From contig JAHBTY010000003.1 of assembly GCA_019638355.1 (NCBI GenBank), forward strand, positions 124,001 through 188,000: DNA of 64,000 nt. Direction: 5' to 3'. Positions 1 through 9,152 of the stretch are shown one piece after another. How positions within the stretch are numbered: the stretch's first letter is position 1; every line of letters starts with the position of its first letter. The notes below the pieces were generated by a model. It was not told where the DNA came from. It ran no database searches and saw nothing but the letters and a program-made list of their open reading frames with translations. The translations under genes and the position numbers were made by a program. The stretch is from Cyclobacteriaceae bacterium. Lineage in GTDB: Bacteria; Bacteroidota; Bacteroidia; Cytophagales; Cyclobacteriaceae.

Positions 1-789
1 GAGCATGCTTATGCCAAATTTATAGATGGTGTTCTCATTATGGAAGAACGCGTTTGCCTGGAAGTGTACGAACAAATTTTTGATGATTACTTTCCCTTGA
101 TTATGGCGGGCGATCACTCCACGGCTTATGGAACTATTGCCGGTATTAAAAAGGCTTATCCCAAGAAACGATTGGGGGTAATTTGGATTGATGCGCATGC
201 CGATATTCACACACCTTTTACTACTCCCTCGGGTAACATGCACGGTATGCCACTGGCAATGGCCTGTGGTTTTGATAACCTGGAATGTAAAGTAAATGAC
301 CCGCGCGGTGAAACGCTTGATTATTGGGAGCAGATAAAAAATGTGGGGATGCAAGGACCCAAAATTTTACCGGAAGACCTGGTTTATATTGCTGTGCGCG
401 ATCTTGAAAAGCCCGAAAACTATTTGCTTAATAAACATAATATAAACTTCATTGAAGTTGACGAAGTAAAAAAAGCAGGTGCCGATGTAATTGCACACAA
501 GGCATTACAAATGCTGGATCATTGCGACCTGATTTATGTTTCATTTGATGTAGATAGTATTGATAGCCGGTTTTCTACCGGTACCGGAACACCTGTGCCG
601 AATGGACTAACCGTTGAAGAAGCAAAAATTCTGAATACCGAATTGTGCAAAGATGCGAAAGTGTGCGCCTGGGAAATTGTGGAGGTAAACCCCACCCTGG
701 ATACTGAAAACCGCATGGCCGAAAGTGCATTCGAAATTCTGGAAGCCTCAGCAAAGTCAATTATGGGCCGGCCAGTAATGGCAGAGTAA
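1..789 (+). CDS. rocF: Arginase family protein, 5' end cut off by the window
   Basis: Ureohydrolase-fold enzyme that probably hydrolyses arginine to ornithine and urea in the cytoplasm. The reading frame is open from base 1, so the N-terminus lies outside the window; the first ATG, at 40, is internal. The binuclear manganese ligands are visible: AGDHS near the start, DAHADIHTP, and SFDVDSIDS. SGNMHGMPLA between them is the arginase-type substrate loop, which favours arginase over formimidoylglutamase or agmatinase. It ends at TAA 787-789. Ornithine produced here could feed the pyrroline-5-carboxylate route that uses the pruA product at 59.6-61.2 kb; that link is inference. Confidence 0.85.
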   Translation, partial: EHAYAKFIDGVLIMEERVCLEVYEQIFDDYFPLIMAGDHSTAYGTIAGIKKAYPKKRLGVIWIDAHADIHTPFTTPSGNMHGMPLAMACGFDNLECKVNDPRGETLDYWEQIKNVGMQGPKILPEDLVYIAVRDLEKPENYLLNKHNINFIEVDEVKKAGADVIAHKALQMLDHCDLIYVSFDVDSIDSRFSTGTGTPVPNGLTVEEAKILNTELCKDAKVCAWEIVEVNPTLDTENRMAESAFEILEASAKSIMGRPVMAE

Positions 790-837
790 GATTTTCTAAA
801 CCCTGTAATTTTAAAATAAAATATTAAATTTGCAGGG

Positions 838-2007
838 ATGATAACCCGGCAATTAAACACACAACTCCATGCTCAGTTAAATCGATTTCCCGTACTTGGT
901 ATTATTGGCCCGCGGCAGGTGGGTAAAACAACGCTTGTTAAATCTTTAGCAAATCCCTCCGAAAAAAAGGTTGTATATCTTGATCTTGAACTCCCTTCCG
1001 ATCGTGCCATATTGAGAAACCCAGAACTGTTTTTCAAGGAGAATATGGATAAGATCATCATTCTGGACGAAATTCAGTTAGCTCCGGATATTTTCCCCGT
1101 GATGCGGTCTATAATAGACATCAGGCGAAAACCGGGAAAATTTATTGTAACCGGTTCTGCCTCTCCGGCTCTGCTTAAACAAGGTTCTGAAACACTGGCT
1201 GGCAGAATTATCTTCAATGAATTGCATCCTTTTTCCCTTGTCGAAACTGGCGACATAGATTATCGAAAGTTGTGGTTACGGGGAGGATTTCCTACGGCTT
1301 ATCAGGCAAAATCTCATGGTGCAGGTTTTGAATGGCTATCAAATTTTTTAGCTACCTACATCAATCGCGATTTACCTATCCTTGGTTTTACATCAAGTCG
1401 AATTCAGGTAGGAAGATTAATTCAGATGCTTGCAGGTTCGCAAGGTTCAATCCTTAATCTATCAACGTACTCAAAATCGCTGGGCGTATCGGTGCCCCTG
1501 GTTGATAAATATATTGATGTACTGGAAGAAACTTTTTTACTTCGTAAACTTCAGGCATATCATGCTAACTTCAAGAAGAGAATAGTTAAATCGCCTAAAG
1601 TCTATATCCGCGACACAGGATTATTGCATTCTCTTTTACGTGTAGGAAGTATAACGGAATTATTGAGTCATTTTTTAGCTGGTTATTCGTGGGAGAGTTT
1701 TGTTATTCAACAAATAGCGGCTCATCTGGATAGCAGAAATCAATTGTTTTACTACCGAACACAAGATGGTGCCGAGGTTGATTTGGTTATTACCAAAGGC
1801 GATAAACCGTGGGTAAGTATGGAAATAAAATTAACTGATAGCCCTGTGCTTACAAAGGGAAATTACATCGCGTTAGCAGATGTTAAGGCAAAGCATAACC
1901 TGATTGTTACACCATCATCAAAATCATATTCTTTTGATAAGAATATTCAGGTGACCAATATTAACGAACTACTTCCTCGCCTAGGTGATTTGAACTTATT
2001 TTATTAG
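838..2007 (+). CDS. AAA ATPase with DUF4143 C-terminal domain
   Basis: A 389-residue P-loop ATPase of the AAA_14/DUF4143 type. Walker A GPRQVGKTT lies at about residues 24-32, and a Walker B-like IIILDEIQ at about 75. VTGSAS near 105 is typical sensor-region sequence. The C-terminal half holds the DUF4143 pattern, with a nuclease-like tail reading YYRTQDGAEVDLVI then MEIKL, which resembles a PD-(D/E)XK core (D, then E-x-K). The family is widespread, often stands alone, and has no settled function. Its codons look more AT-rich than those of its neighbours, and no partner gene is adjacent, so it may have been acquired horizontally (inference). Confidence 0.85.
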   Translation: MITRQLNTQLHAQLNRFPVLGIIGPRQVGKTTLVKSLANPSEKKVVYLDLELPSDRAILRNPELFFKENMDKIIILDEIQLAPDIFPVMRSIIDIRRKPGKFIVTGSASPALLKQGSETLAGRIIFNELHPFSLVETGDIDYRKLWLRGGFPTAYQAKSHGAGFEWLSNFLATYINRDLPILGFTSSRIQVGRLIQMLAGSQGSILNLSTYSKSLGVSVPLVDKYIDVLEETFLLRKLQAYHANFKKRIVKSPKVYIRDTGLLHSLLRVGSITELLSHFLAGYSWESFVIQQIAAHLDSRNQLFYYRTQDGAEVDLVITKGDKPWVSMEIKLTDSPVLTKGNYIALADVKAKHNLIVTPSSKSYSFDKNIQVTNINELLPRLGDLNLFY

Positions 2008-2036
2008 TTGAGCAAATCATTGTATTAGCTTGTTAT

Positions 2037-2681
2037 CTACTTACCCTCCGCCAATTTGGTTAATGCTTTTATAGTACTCATCAGGTTACTGCGTATTACC
2101 GGATCGGTAAACATGCGCGGTATGTGACTGGGCATGGATAAAATGCGGTAGGTAACTTTTACGTGTTCAGCATTAACTTGTTCCAGAGTCCAACTGCCAG
2201 CCAATTCCATTCGGGTAACTCCCTTTTCAACAGGTGCAAGTTTATTATTAACAATTGATTCGAACGTGATGAAAAGCTGCTTGTTGGGAACTAACTCGGT
2301 TAATTGATATTTCAGGAAGTGATCCTGATCGCTCACCGGCCAGGGAATATCATGATACGAATATTCTAACCACCACGTAGTATCGCGCTGAAGATGAACT
2401 TTAAAATCGGTTACATGCTTTTGCCAAATTTTGATTTTAGATTCATCTTTCAATAAATGAAGAATGGTGTACATGGATGCGTGTATCATAAACTCGCCCT
2501 TTACTTCGCGCGCTTTTACTGCCGGCACTTTTCCCGGAAAGGTTATCCAGCGCTCGTGTACAAAAATGGGGGAGTCTTCCTTTACCAGCACAAACTGAAC
2601 TTCGGGGCTCTGGGCAATAATTTTTAAAGAACTACAACAAACAAAGAGAAATAGAAAGTTAAATCGTACCAATACTATCAT
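2037..2681 (-). CDS. Exported START/polyketide-cyclase-like lipid-binding protein
   Basis: A 214-residue protein starting with a hydrophobic signal segment of about 24 residues that ends in IIAQ. The rest has the layout of a START/SRPBCC helix-grip domain: an alternating strand pattern, WWLEYSYHDIPWPVSDQDHFLKY in pieces, and a long C-terminal amphipathic helix ending IKALTKLAEG. Such domains bind lipids or other hydrophobic molecules. It is convergent with the ATPase gene upstream and is a single-gene unit. The assignment rests on fold pattern only; a generic periplasmic protein is the alternative. Confidence 0.6.
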   Translation of the reverse strand: MIVLVRFNFLFLFVCCSSLKIIAQSPEVQFVLVKEDSPIFVHERWITFPGKVPAVKAREVKGEFMIHASMYTILHLLKDESKIKIWQKHVTDFKVHLQRDTTWWLEYSYHDIPWPVSDQDHFLKYQLTELVPNKQLFITFESIVNNKLAPVEKGVTRMELAGSWTLEQVNAEHVKVTYRILSMPSHIPRMFTDPVIRSNLMSTIKALTKLAEGK

Positions 2682-2992
2682 GCAGCTAAATATAGAACTA
2701 ATTATAAGACAACAGAAGAAGTAATTACCCTTGCTTTTAATATCACTTTAATTTTTTGAAAAGAATTCAGAATAATAGTACTAATTGTGGTAGTGGTAAC
2801 AGTGGAAATTCCCGAAGTGTGTTAGGTTTGTGCGTGGTACACACATGATCAGGAAAGCCGGCCTGGTAACCAAAAAAAATAAAGTTTGTGAGCATCTATA
2901 ACTACTCCTTTCCTCTCATCAAATTTTACCTTTTATCTGCGGTGTAAAAAGCACTTTTTGCACTAAATCCTAAACCTGTAAACCTATTGGTT
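2682..2992. other. Divergent intergenic region, no gene seen
   Basis: About 310 bases separate the leftward START-like gene from the rightward M14 peptidase, so both promoters should lie here. I see no convincing open frame and no strong inverted repeat. Near the right end, at 2969-2981, is CCTAAACCTGTAA, which matches 12 of 13 bases of a leader motif also found before two other exported-protein genes (26448 and 48853). Confidence 0.5.
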
Positions 2993-5800
2993 ATGATAAA
3001 AAAAATAATGTTGGTGCTCGTGCTCGGCTTTCAATTTGCTAAAGCCCAAACCATACCTACCCCTAAAGAACATTTTGGTTTTAATATTGGCGATAACTAC
3101 ATGTTAGCCACTTACACCCAAACAGAAGCTTACTTCAAAAAATTGGCTGTATCAGATCGGGTAAAGCTTACCAGCATTGGTACTACCGAAGAAGGCCGCC
3201 AGCAATACATGCTTATTGTAACATCACCCGAAAACCACCGGCAACTTGAGCGGTACAAAGATATTTCGGTAAAAATGGCCCGTGCCGAAGGTATTACCGA
3301 TGAGCAGGCTAAAGCTATGGCAGCAGAAGGTAAAGCCATTGTGTGGATTGATGGCGGCCTGCACGCAACCGAAGTAGTGGGCACACATCAGTTAATTGAA
3401 ATTTTGTATCGCGTGGTGAGCGGCACCGATGCGGAAACACTTCGTATTTTGGATAAAGTTGTGATCTTATTTGTTCATGCCAACCCCGATGGGCAAGAGC
3501 TGGTTTCCAGTTGGTACATGCGCAATCCAACCCCCGAAAAAAGATCGTATCAACATTTACCTCGCATGTATCAAAAGTACGTGGGGCACGATAACAACCG
3601 CGACTTCTTTATTATGAACATGAAGGAAACCCAAAACATGGGCAGGCAGTTGTTTGTAGAATGGATACCACAAATTATGTATAATCACCATCAATCCGGC
3701 CCGGCTGGTTCGGTATTGGCAGGCCCACCTTACCGCGATCCATTTAATTATGTATTCGATCCGTTGATGGTTACCGGTATAGATGCGGTTGGAGCGTCCA
3801 TGATTAACCGGTTAAATGCTGAAAATAAACCCGGCTATACCCGCCTGGGCGGCTCGGTGTTTTCAACCTGGTACAACGGTGGCTTACGCACCACCACACA
3901 CTTTCATAATATGATTGGCTTACTAACTGAAATTGTGGGCGGCCCCAATCCAAGTGAAATTCCGGTTGTAACCTCGCGGTTGGTTCCCAATAATAATACA
4001 CCGTATCCGGTTACACCCCGAAAATGGTATTTCAAGGATGCCATTGAATATTCCATGTCGTTGAACTATGCCGTGTTGGATTATGCCGCCCGCCACAGCG
4101 ACCAATTGTTGTACAACATTTATAAAATGGGTAAAAACTCGATTGAGCGTGGTAATACCGACTATTGGACACCCTATCCCGCCAAGGTAGAAGCTGTTAA
4201 CACCGCCTTTAAAAATCAACCCAAGAAGGTAACTGCACCCTCGGCTGCTGTACCGGCTTCATCCAATGCTATCTCTATAAATTTTTACGACAGTATTTTT
4301 AAAGCTCCGGTAAAACGCGATGCGCGTGGCTACATTATTCCTTCCGATCAGGCTGATTTTCCCACGGCAGTAAAATTTGTGAACGCACTCATCAAAACCG
4401 GCATTCGGGTAGAAAAGGCCAGGACCGATTTTACGGTGTTGAACAAAAAGTACCCTGCGGGATCATACATTGTTAAAAACAACCAGGCGTTCAGGCCACA
4501 TGTAATTGATATGTTTGAACCACAAGATCACCCGAACGATTTTCAATATCCGGGTGGGCCGCCTGTTCGACCTTACGATGCAGCCGGTTGGACATTGGCT
4601 TACCAAATGGGTGTAACGTTCGATCGTTTTCTTGATGATTTTACCGGCCCGTTTGAACAAGTACCTTACGGTGAGTTGCAAAGTCCGGTTGCTCGGTTAG
4701 ATGGGTTAACTTCATCGGGCGGTTATGTTTTGAACTCAAAATCAAACCACGCATTTATTGCCGTAAATGATTTATTAAAAGCAGGTGTACCGGTTTATCG
4801 CTTACCCGAAGGTGCAACCGGAAACAGCAAAGTACCAGCCGGTAGCTTTTACATTCCGGCCGGTGCCAAAGCCAAACAAGTGTTAGAGAAAAGTGGTAAA
4901 GAGTTAGGGTTAACAATAACAGGCATAGCCAAAACACCCGGTTTGTTGGCAAAAGTTACAGCCCCACGCATTGCCCTGTGGGATACCTATGGCGGCTCCA
5001 TGCCTTCGGGCTGGGTACGCTGGCTGATGGAACAATATCGTTTTGATGCTGACATTATCTATGCAAAGGATATTGATGCCGGTGATCTTAAGAAGAAGTA
5101 TGATGTAATAGTTTTTGTTACCCGTGCCATTCCGGCTGCACCACAAAGCGGAGCCGATAACGATCCGTATGCCGAATTTATGCGCAACCAGCGCGGGCCA
5201 AAAGAGGAAGAAATTCCGGCTGAGTATCATAAAACAATGGGTAGTATTACAACAGAAAAATCAATTCCACAATTAAGAAAATTTTTGGAAGCAGGTGGAA
5301 AAATTGTAACCATTGGCACCAGCGCTAACCTGGCCTACCATTTAGGATTGCCGGTAAAAAATGCCTTAACAGAGATTGCCAGCAATGGGCAAGAGCGCAG
5401 TATTCCTAACGATAAGTATTATGTACCCGGTAGTGTACTGCGGGTAAAGTTAGATTCAACTCAAAGCGCTACCTGGGGTATGAGTAATGAAGCGGATGTA
5501 TATTTTGATAACAGTCCGGTGTTTAAACTAGCGCCTGAAGCAGTAGTGCAAGGCAAAGTAAAACCATTGATGTGGTTTGGCGATGAAAATCCGTTGCGCA
5601 GCGGATGGGTGTGGGGTGCAAACTATCTGAAAGGTGGAGTGGTTGCCTTTGAGGCGCCAGTTGGAAAAGGAAAGTTATATGCCTTCACCCCTGAAATCAC
5701 GTTTCGGGCGCAAGCACAGGGTACCTTTAAGTTGTTGTTTAACGAATTGGTTACAACCGAGGAGGTACCTATGAATGTAAGATTGGATAAGAAACAATAG
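2993..5800 (+). CDS. Exported M14 family zinc carboxypeptidase-like protein
   Basis: A 935-residue secreted metallopeptidase. I place the start at ATG 2993 (MIKKIMLVLVLGFQFAKA), because it gives a clean signal peptide; the frame extends two codons upstream only through TTG. The M14 zinc motif HxxE appears as GLHATE near residue 122, the third ligand is in MYNHHQSGP near 230, and the probable catalytic glutamate is in LLTEIVGGPNP near 308. The C-terminal 500 residues form the long extra region usual in the large Bacteroidota M14 proteins. It abuts an M13 peptidase gene, and both probably digest extracellular peptides. Confidence 0.9.
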   Translation: MIKKIMLVLVLGFQFAKAQTIPTPKEHFGFNIGDNYMLATYTQTEAYFKKLAVSDRVKLTSIGTTEEGRQQYMLIVTSPENHRQLERYKDISVKMARAEGITDEQAKAMAAEGKAIVWIDGGLHATEVVGTHQLIEILYRVVSGTDAETLRILDKVVILFVHANPDGQELVSSWYMRNPTPEKRSYQHLPRMYQKYVGHDNNRDFFIMNMKETQNMGRQLFVEWIPQIMYNHHQSGPAGSVLAGPPYRDPFNYVFDPLMVTGIDAVGASMINRLNAENKPGYTRLGGSVFSTWYNGGLRTTTHFHNMIGLLTEIVGGPNPSEIPVVTSRLVPNNNTPYPVTPRKWYFKDAIEYSMSLNYAVLDYAARHSDQLLYNIYKMGKNSIERGNTDYWTPYPAKVEAVNTAFKNQPKKVTAPSAAVPASSNAISINFYDSIFKAPVKRDARGYIIPSDQADFPTAVKFVNALIKTGIRVEKARTDFTVLNKKYPAGSYIVKNNQAFRPHVIDMFEPQDHPNDFQYPGGPPVRPYDAAGWTLAYQMGVTFDRFLDDFTGPFEQVPYGELQSPVARLDGLTSSGGYVLNSKSNHAFIAVNDLLKAGVPVYRLPEGATGNSKVPAGSFYIPAGAKAKQVLEKSGKELGLTITGIAKTPGLLAKVTAPRIALWDTYGGSMPSGWVRWLMEQYRFDADIIYAKDIDAGDLKKKYDVIVFVTRAIPAAPQSGADNDPYAEFMRNQRGPKEEEIPAEYHKTMGSITTEKSIPQLRKFLEAGGKIVTIGTSANLAYHLGLPVKNALTEIASNGQERSIPNDKYYVPGSVLRVKLDSTQSATWGMSNEADVYFDNSPVFKLAPEAVVQGKVKPLMWFGDENPLRSGWVWGANYLKGGVVAFEAPVGKGKLYAFTPEITFRAQAQGTFKLLFNELVTTEEVPMNVRLDKKQ

Positions 5801-5959
5801 GTGTATTCAACATTTGAAATAGAGGTTCAGACGCTGATCCGGATTTTTCATTTCAACATGATTGTAAACCCGATTTTAAGTGCAAGGAAAATTATACCTC
5901 TTATACCCACAAATTGTGCGAACCTTTCAAAAATTAATTTGAAGTTAAAATCTTATACC

Positions 5960-7969
5960 ATGAAGAAGCTATTCTTTTTATCGCTGGTTGTAGCGCTGGC
6001 CGGAGCCTGTAAGCAGGCTGAAGATAAACACGTTGTCATAACAGGAATTGACGCTACCAAAAAACCAGGCGATGATTTCTTTATGTACGTAAACGGCATC
6101 TGGTACGACAGTGCGAAAATACCCGGTACACAATCGGGTGTGGGCTCGTATTCATTTTTGAATTATCCTCAGCGCATTCGGCTGCAAGCTATTTTAGATA
6201 GTGTGTCGCGTACGAATAATGCTCCGGGAAGTATCGAGCAAAAAGTAGCCGACTTTTATTTGGCTGGCATGGATACCGCCACCATCGAGCAACGGGGTTA
6301 CGATCCCATTAAACCAATGCTGGAACAAATCGATGCTATTGGCAATGTGCCTTCGTTATTAAAGTTTGTAGCCGAGCAGGAAAAAGTTGGAAACAGTTCT
6401 ATCCTTGCTTTTCGCGTGGGGCCCGATGTGAAGAAAAGTTCTATCAACATCGGTCAGCTCTCGCAAACCGGAACTGGCTTGCCGGAAAAAGGCTATTACT
6501 TCAAAGAAGATGCACCAACTATAAAAGTACAGGATGCTTATAAAAAATATACTGCCACCTTGTTTGAATTGATAGGTGTAGATGCAGCTACAGCTACAAA
6601 AAATGCTGAAGTAGTTTATAAAATTGAAAAGCAGTTTGCCGAATCGCACAAAACCAATATTGAACGCAGAAACGTACAAGCCAACTATAACAAGATTGCG
6701 GTGGCTGATCTTGCAAAGAAGCAACCCAATCTTAACTGGACTACGTTGTTTGCCGATATGGGTGTTAAAACCGATTCGATAAATATACAACAACCTGCTT
6801 ACTACGATCAACTCAATACCATGTTAAAATCGGTTTCCATTGCCGATTGGAAAGTTTACCTGAAAGCAAAAACACTTAGCCGCTATGCAAGCATGTTAAG
6901 CAAACCATTTTCGAATGCCGCCTTTGAGTACTCAAAAGTGCTTAGCGGACAAGCCGTACGTAAACCCCGGGGCGAGGAGATGACCGAAGCGGTTGATCGC
7001 TCCATCGGCCATGCCTTGGCGCAATTGTATGTAAAGAAGTATTTTCCGGAAGAAGCAAAGCAGCGCATGATTGTGTTGGTTGACAATTTGAAAAGAGCAT
7101 TTGAAGCACGCGTGAATAAGTTGGAGTGGATGAGTGATTCAACTAAAACAAAAGCAATTGAAAAACTCGGCACCTTCCGTGAGAAAATCGGGTACCCTGA
7201 AAAGTGGCGCGACTATTCGAATGTGGTGGTAAACAAAGATACCTATTTCGAAAACTGGCAATCAGCTAATCAAAATGAGTATCAATATATGATTGCCAAA
7301 ATTGATCAACCCATTGATAAAACCGAGTGGCGTACCACACCGCCTACGGTTACGGCTTCCAACAATCCATCGCAAAACGAAATCAATTTCCCCGCAGGGA
7401 TTTTACAACCACCTTATTTTGATTTAAGTGCCGATGATGCCTTGAACTACGGTGGTATTGGTATGGTGATCGGTCATGAGATTACTCACTCGTTTGATGA
7501 TCAGGGTGCGCAGTACGACAAAGATGGCAACGTAAAAAACTGGTGGACGAAAGCTGATTACGAAAAATTTAAAGCCAAAACACAACAGGTAATTGATCAG
7601 TACAACCAGTTTACCGTATTGGATAGTGTGCACGTGAAAGGCGCGCTTACTGTAGGCGAGAACACAGCGGATATAGCCGGCATTGCTATTGCCTACGATG
7701 CCTTTAAACTTACTGAACAAGGTAAGAGCAATAAAAAGCTGGATGGCTTTACACCCGATCAACGTTTCTTTATTTCCATTGCGCGCATCTGGCGGGTAAA
7801 AACCACCGATGATTTTTTACGCAACTATGTAAACACCAATCCGCACTCACCTGCCAAATGGCGGGTTAACGGGCCATTGATGAACTTCACACCATTTTAC
7901 AATGCCTTTAATGTGAAGGAAGGTGATAAAATGTACAAGCCCGAAAGCGAAAGGATTGTGGTTTGGTAG
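5960..7969 (+). CDS. M13 family (neprilysin-like) zinc metallopeptidase, probable lipoprotein
   Basis: A 669-residue zinc endopeptidase. The frame opens at 5801, right after the M14 gene, but ATG 5960 gives MKKLFFLSLVVALAGAC, a signal peptide with a plausible though not ideal lipobox (AGAC), so I use it. The zinc-binding HEITH is at residues 506-510, and the third ligand Glu567 lies in GENTADIAG. The C-terminus VNPHSP-like NTNPHSPAKWRVNGPLMN and FNVKEGDKMY are family hallmarks. Length matches M13 enzymes. It follows the M14 gene on the same strand, with a 159-base gap and a terminator after it, which suggests a two-gene peptide-degradation unit. Confidence 0.93.
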   Translation: MKKLFFLSLVVALAGACKQAEDKHVVITGIDATKKPGDDFFMYVNGIWYDSAKIPGTQSGVGSYSFLNYPQRIRLQAILDSVSRTNNAPGSIEQKVADFYLAGMDTATIEQRGYDPIKPMLEQIDAIGNVPSLLKFVAEQEKVGNSSILAFRVGPDVKKSSINIGQLSQTGTGLPEKGYYFKEDAPTIKVQDAYKKYTATLFELIGVDAATATKNAEVVYKIEKQFAESHKTNIERRNVQANYNKIAVADLAKKQPNLNWTTLFADMGVKTDSINIQQPAYYDQLNTMLKSVSIADWKVYLKAKTLSRYASMLSKPFSNAAFEYSKVLSGQAVRKPRGEEMTEAVDRSIGHALAQLYVKKYFPEEAKQRMIVLVDNLKRAFEARVNKLEWMSDSTKTKAIEKLGTFREKIGYPEKWRDYSNVVVNKDTYFENWQSANQNEYQYMIAKIDQPIDKTEWRTTPPTVTASNNPSQNEINFPAGILQPPYFDLSADDALNYGGIGMVIGHEITHSFDDQGAQYDKDGNVKNWWTKADYEKFKAKTQQVIDQYNQFTVLDSVHVKGALTVGENTADIAGIAIAYDAFKLTEQGKSNKKLDGFTPDQRFFISIARIWRVKTTDDFLRNYVNTNPHSPAKWRVNGPLMNFTPFYNAFNVKEGDKMYKPESERIVVW

Positions 7970-7990
7970 GGTTTGGCAAATCAAAACAGG

Positions 7991-8024
7991 AAGCCCGGCA
8001 AGTTGAACTTGGCTGGGCTTTTTT
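7991..8024 (+). terminator. Rho-independent terminator after the M13 gene
   Basis: AAGCCC and GGGCTT pair around an inner CAAG/CTTG stem with a small internal mismatch, followed by a run of six T. It lies 21 bases after the stop codon. Confidence 0.75.
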
Positions 8025-8088
8025 ATGGCAGTTGGGTTGACAACCTTTTATAAGCTTTCCGTATTTTCGCCCCAAAATTTAGATCATC

Positions 8089-9066
8089 ATGAGCCAAAAC
8101 AGACCCATTTCTGCCTTTATCGAGAAAAACTTTTTGCACTTTAACGCAGCTGCCCTGGTGGATGCTGCAAAAGGCTATAAAAAACATATTGCCGAAGGCA
8201 AAAAGATGTTGGTGTCGTTGGCAGGAGCCATGAGCACGGCTGAGTTGGGCATTAGCTTTGCCGAAATGATCCGCCAGAATAAAGTGCATATTATTTCGTG
8301 TACCGGGGCTAACCTCGAAGAGGACATCATGAACCTGGTGGCGCACTCTCACTATAAAAGAATTCCGAACTACCGCGACCTTACACCGCAAGACGAGTGG
8401 GATTTGCTGGGCAATCATTTAAATCGTGTAACCGATACCTGTATCCCCGAAGAGGAAGCTTTTCGCAGATTACAGGCGCACTTGTTTAAAGTATGGAAAG
8501 ATGCCGAAGACAAGGGTGAGCGTTTGTTCCCGCACGAGTTTATGTTTCGTATGATCAATAGCGGTGAGTTGAAGCAGTACTATGAAATCGATCCGAAAAA
8601 TAGCTGGATGATTGCAGCTGCTGAACGCAACATGCCCATGGTGGTTCCAGGTTGGGAAGACAGCACCATGGGAAATATTTTTGCTTCGTATGTGTTAACA
8701 GGCGAATTGAAAGCCAGCACCATGAAGAGCGGTATCGAATACATGGTGTGGCTTGCTGATTGGTACACTAACAATGCGGGAGAACATGGCATTGGCTTCT
8801 TCCAGATTGGTGGTGGTATTGCGGGCGACTTCCCGATTTGCGTAGTGCCGATGTTGCACCAGGATTTAGAGCGTGATGGTGTTCCGTTCTGGAGTTACTT
8901 CTGCCAGATCAGCGACAGCACTACTTCGTATGGTTCATACTCGGGTGCTGTACCCAACGAAAAAATTACGTGGGGTAAACTGAGCATCGAAACTCCCAAG
9001 TTTATTGTGGAAAGCGATGCTACGATTGTGGCACCGCTTATGTTTGCGTATATACTTGATATGTAA
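8089..9066 (+). CDS. Deoxyhypusine synthase-like protein lacking the catalytic lysine
   Basis: A 325-residue homologue of deoxyhypusine synthase. Recognisable blocks are SLAGAMSTAELG, SCTGANLEEDIMNL, PGWEDSTMGN, SDSTTSYGSYSGAVPNEKITWGK and the C-terminal ESDATIVAPL. In true deoxyhypusine synthase the NAD/spermidine site includes a lysine in GGGVVKHH that forms the imine intermediate; here the aligned segment reads GGGIAGDFP, so that lysine is missing. Bacteria also lack eIF5A. The family is annotated as synthase-like in Bacteroidota and Chlorobi and its reaction is unknown; polyamine chemistry, for example homospermidine formation, is a guess. It stands alone between two hairpins. Confidence 0.88.
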   Translation: MSQNRPISAFIEKNFLHFNAAALVDAAKGYKKHIAEGKKMLVSLAGAMSTAELGISFAEMIRQNKVHIISCTGANLEEDIMNLVAHSHYKRIPNYRDLTPQDEWDLLGNHLNRVTDTCIPEEEAFRRLQAHLFKVWKDAEDKGERLFPHEFMFRMINSGELKQYYEIDPKNSWMIAAAERNMPMVVPGWEDSTMGNIFASYVLTGELKASTMKSGIEYMVWLADWYTNNAGEHGIGFFQIGGGIAGDFPICVVPMLHQDLERDGVPFWSYFCQISDSTTSYGSYSGAVPNEKITWGKLSIETPKFIVESDATIVAPLMFAYILDM

Positions 9067-9087
9067 TGATTAATTAACCAATTAATC

Positions 9088-9122
9088 AATGTGCCAATGT
9101 TTGTACTAAGCATTGGCACATT
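9088..9122 (+). terminator. Perfect 12-bp hairpin between the synthase-like gene and argS
   Basis: AATGTGCCAATG (9088-9099) is the exact reverse complement of 9111-9122, with an 11-base loop. Only a short T run follows. Flanking AT-rich sequence also pairs loosely (ATTAATT words on both sides). It is likely a terminator, although a regulatory stem in the argS leader is possible. Confidence 0.55.
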
Positions 9123-9152
9123 TGCATATTGATCCATTGATAATTAATTGAA

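Noticed and set aside
5801-5959. N-terminal extension of the M13 peptidase to GTG 5801
   Set aside because: The extension is not signal-like and includes a weak, cysteine-containing stretch; ATG 5960 gives a normal lipoprotein signal.
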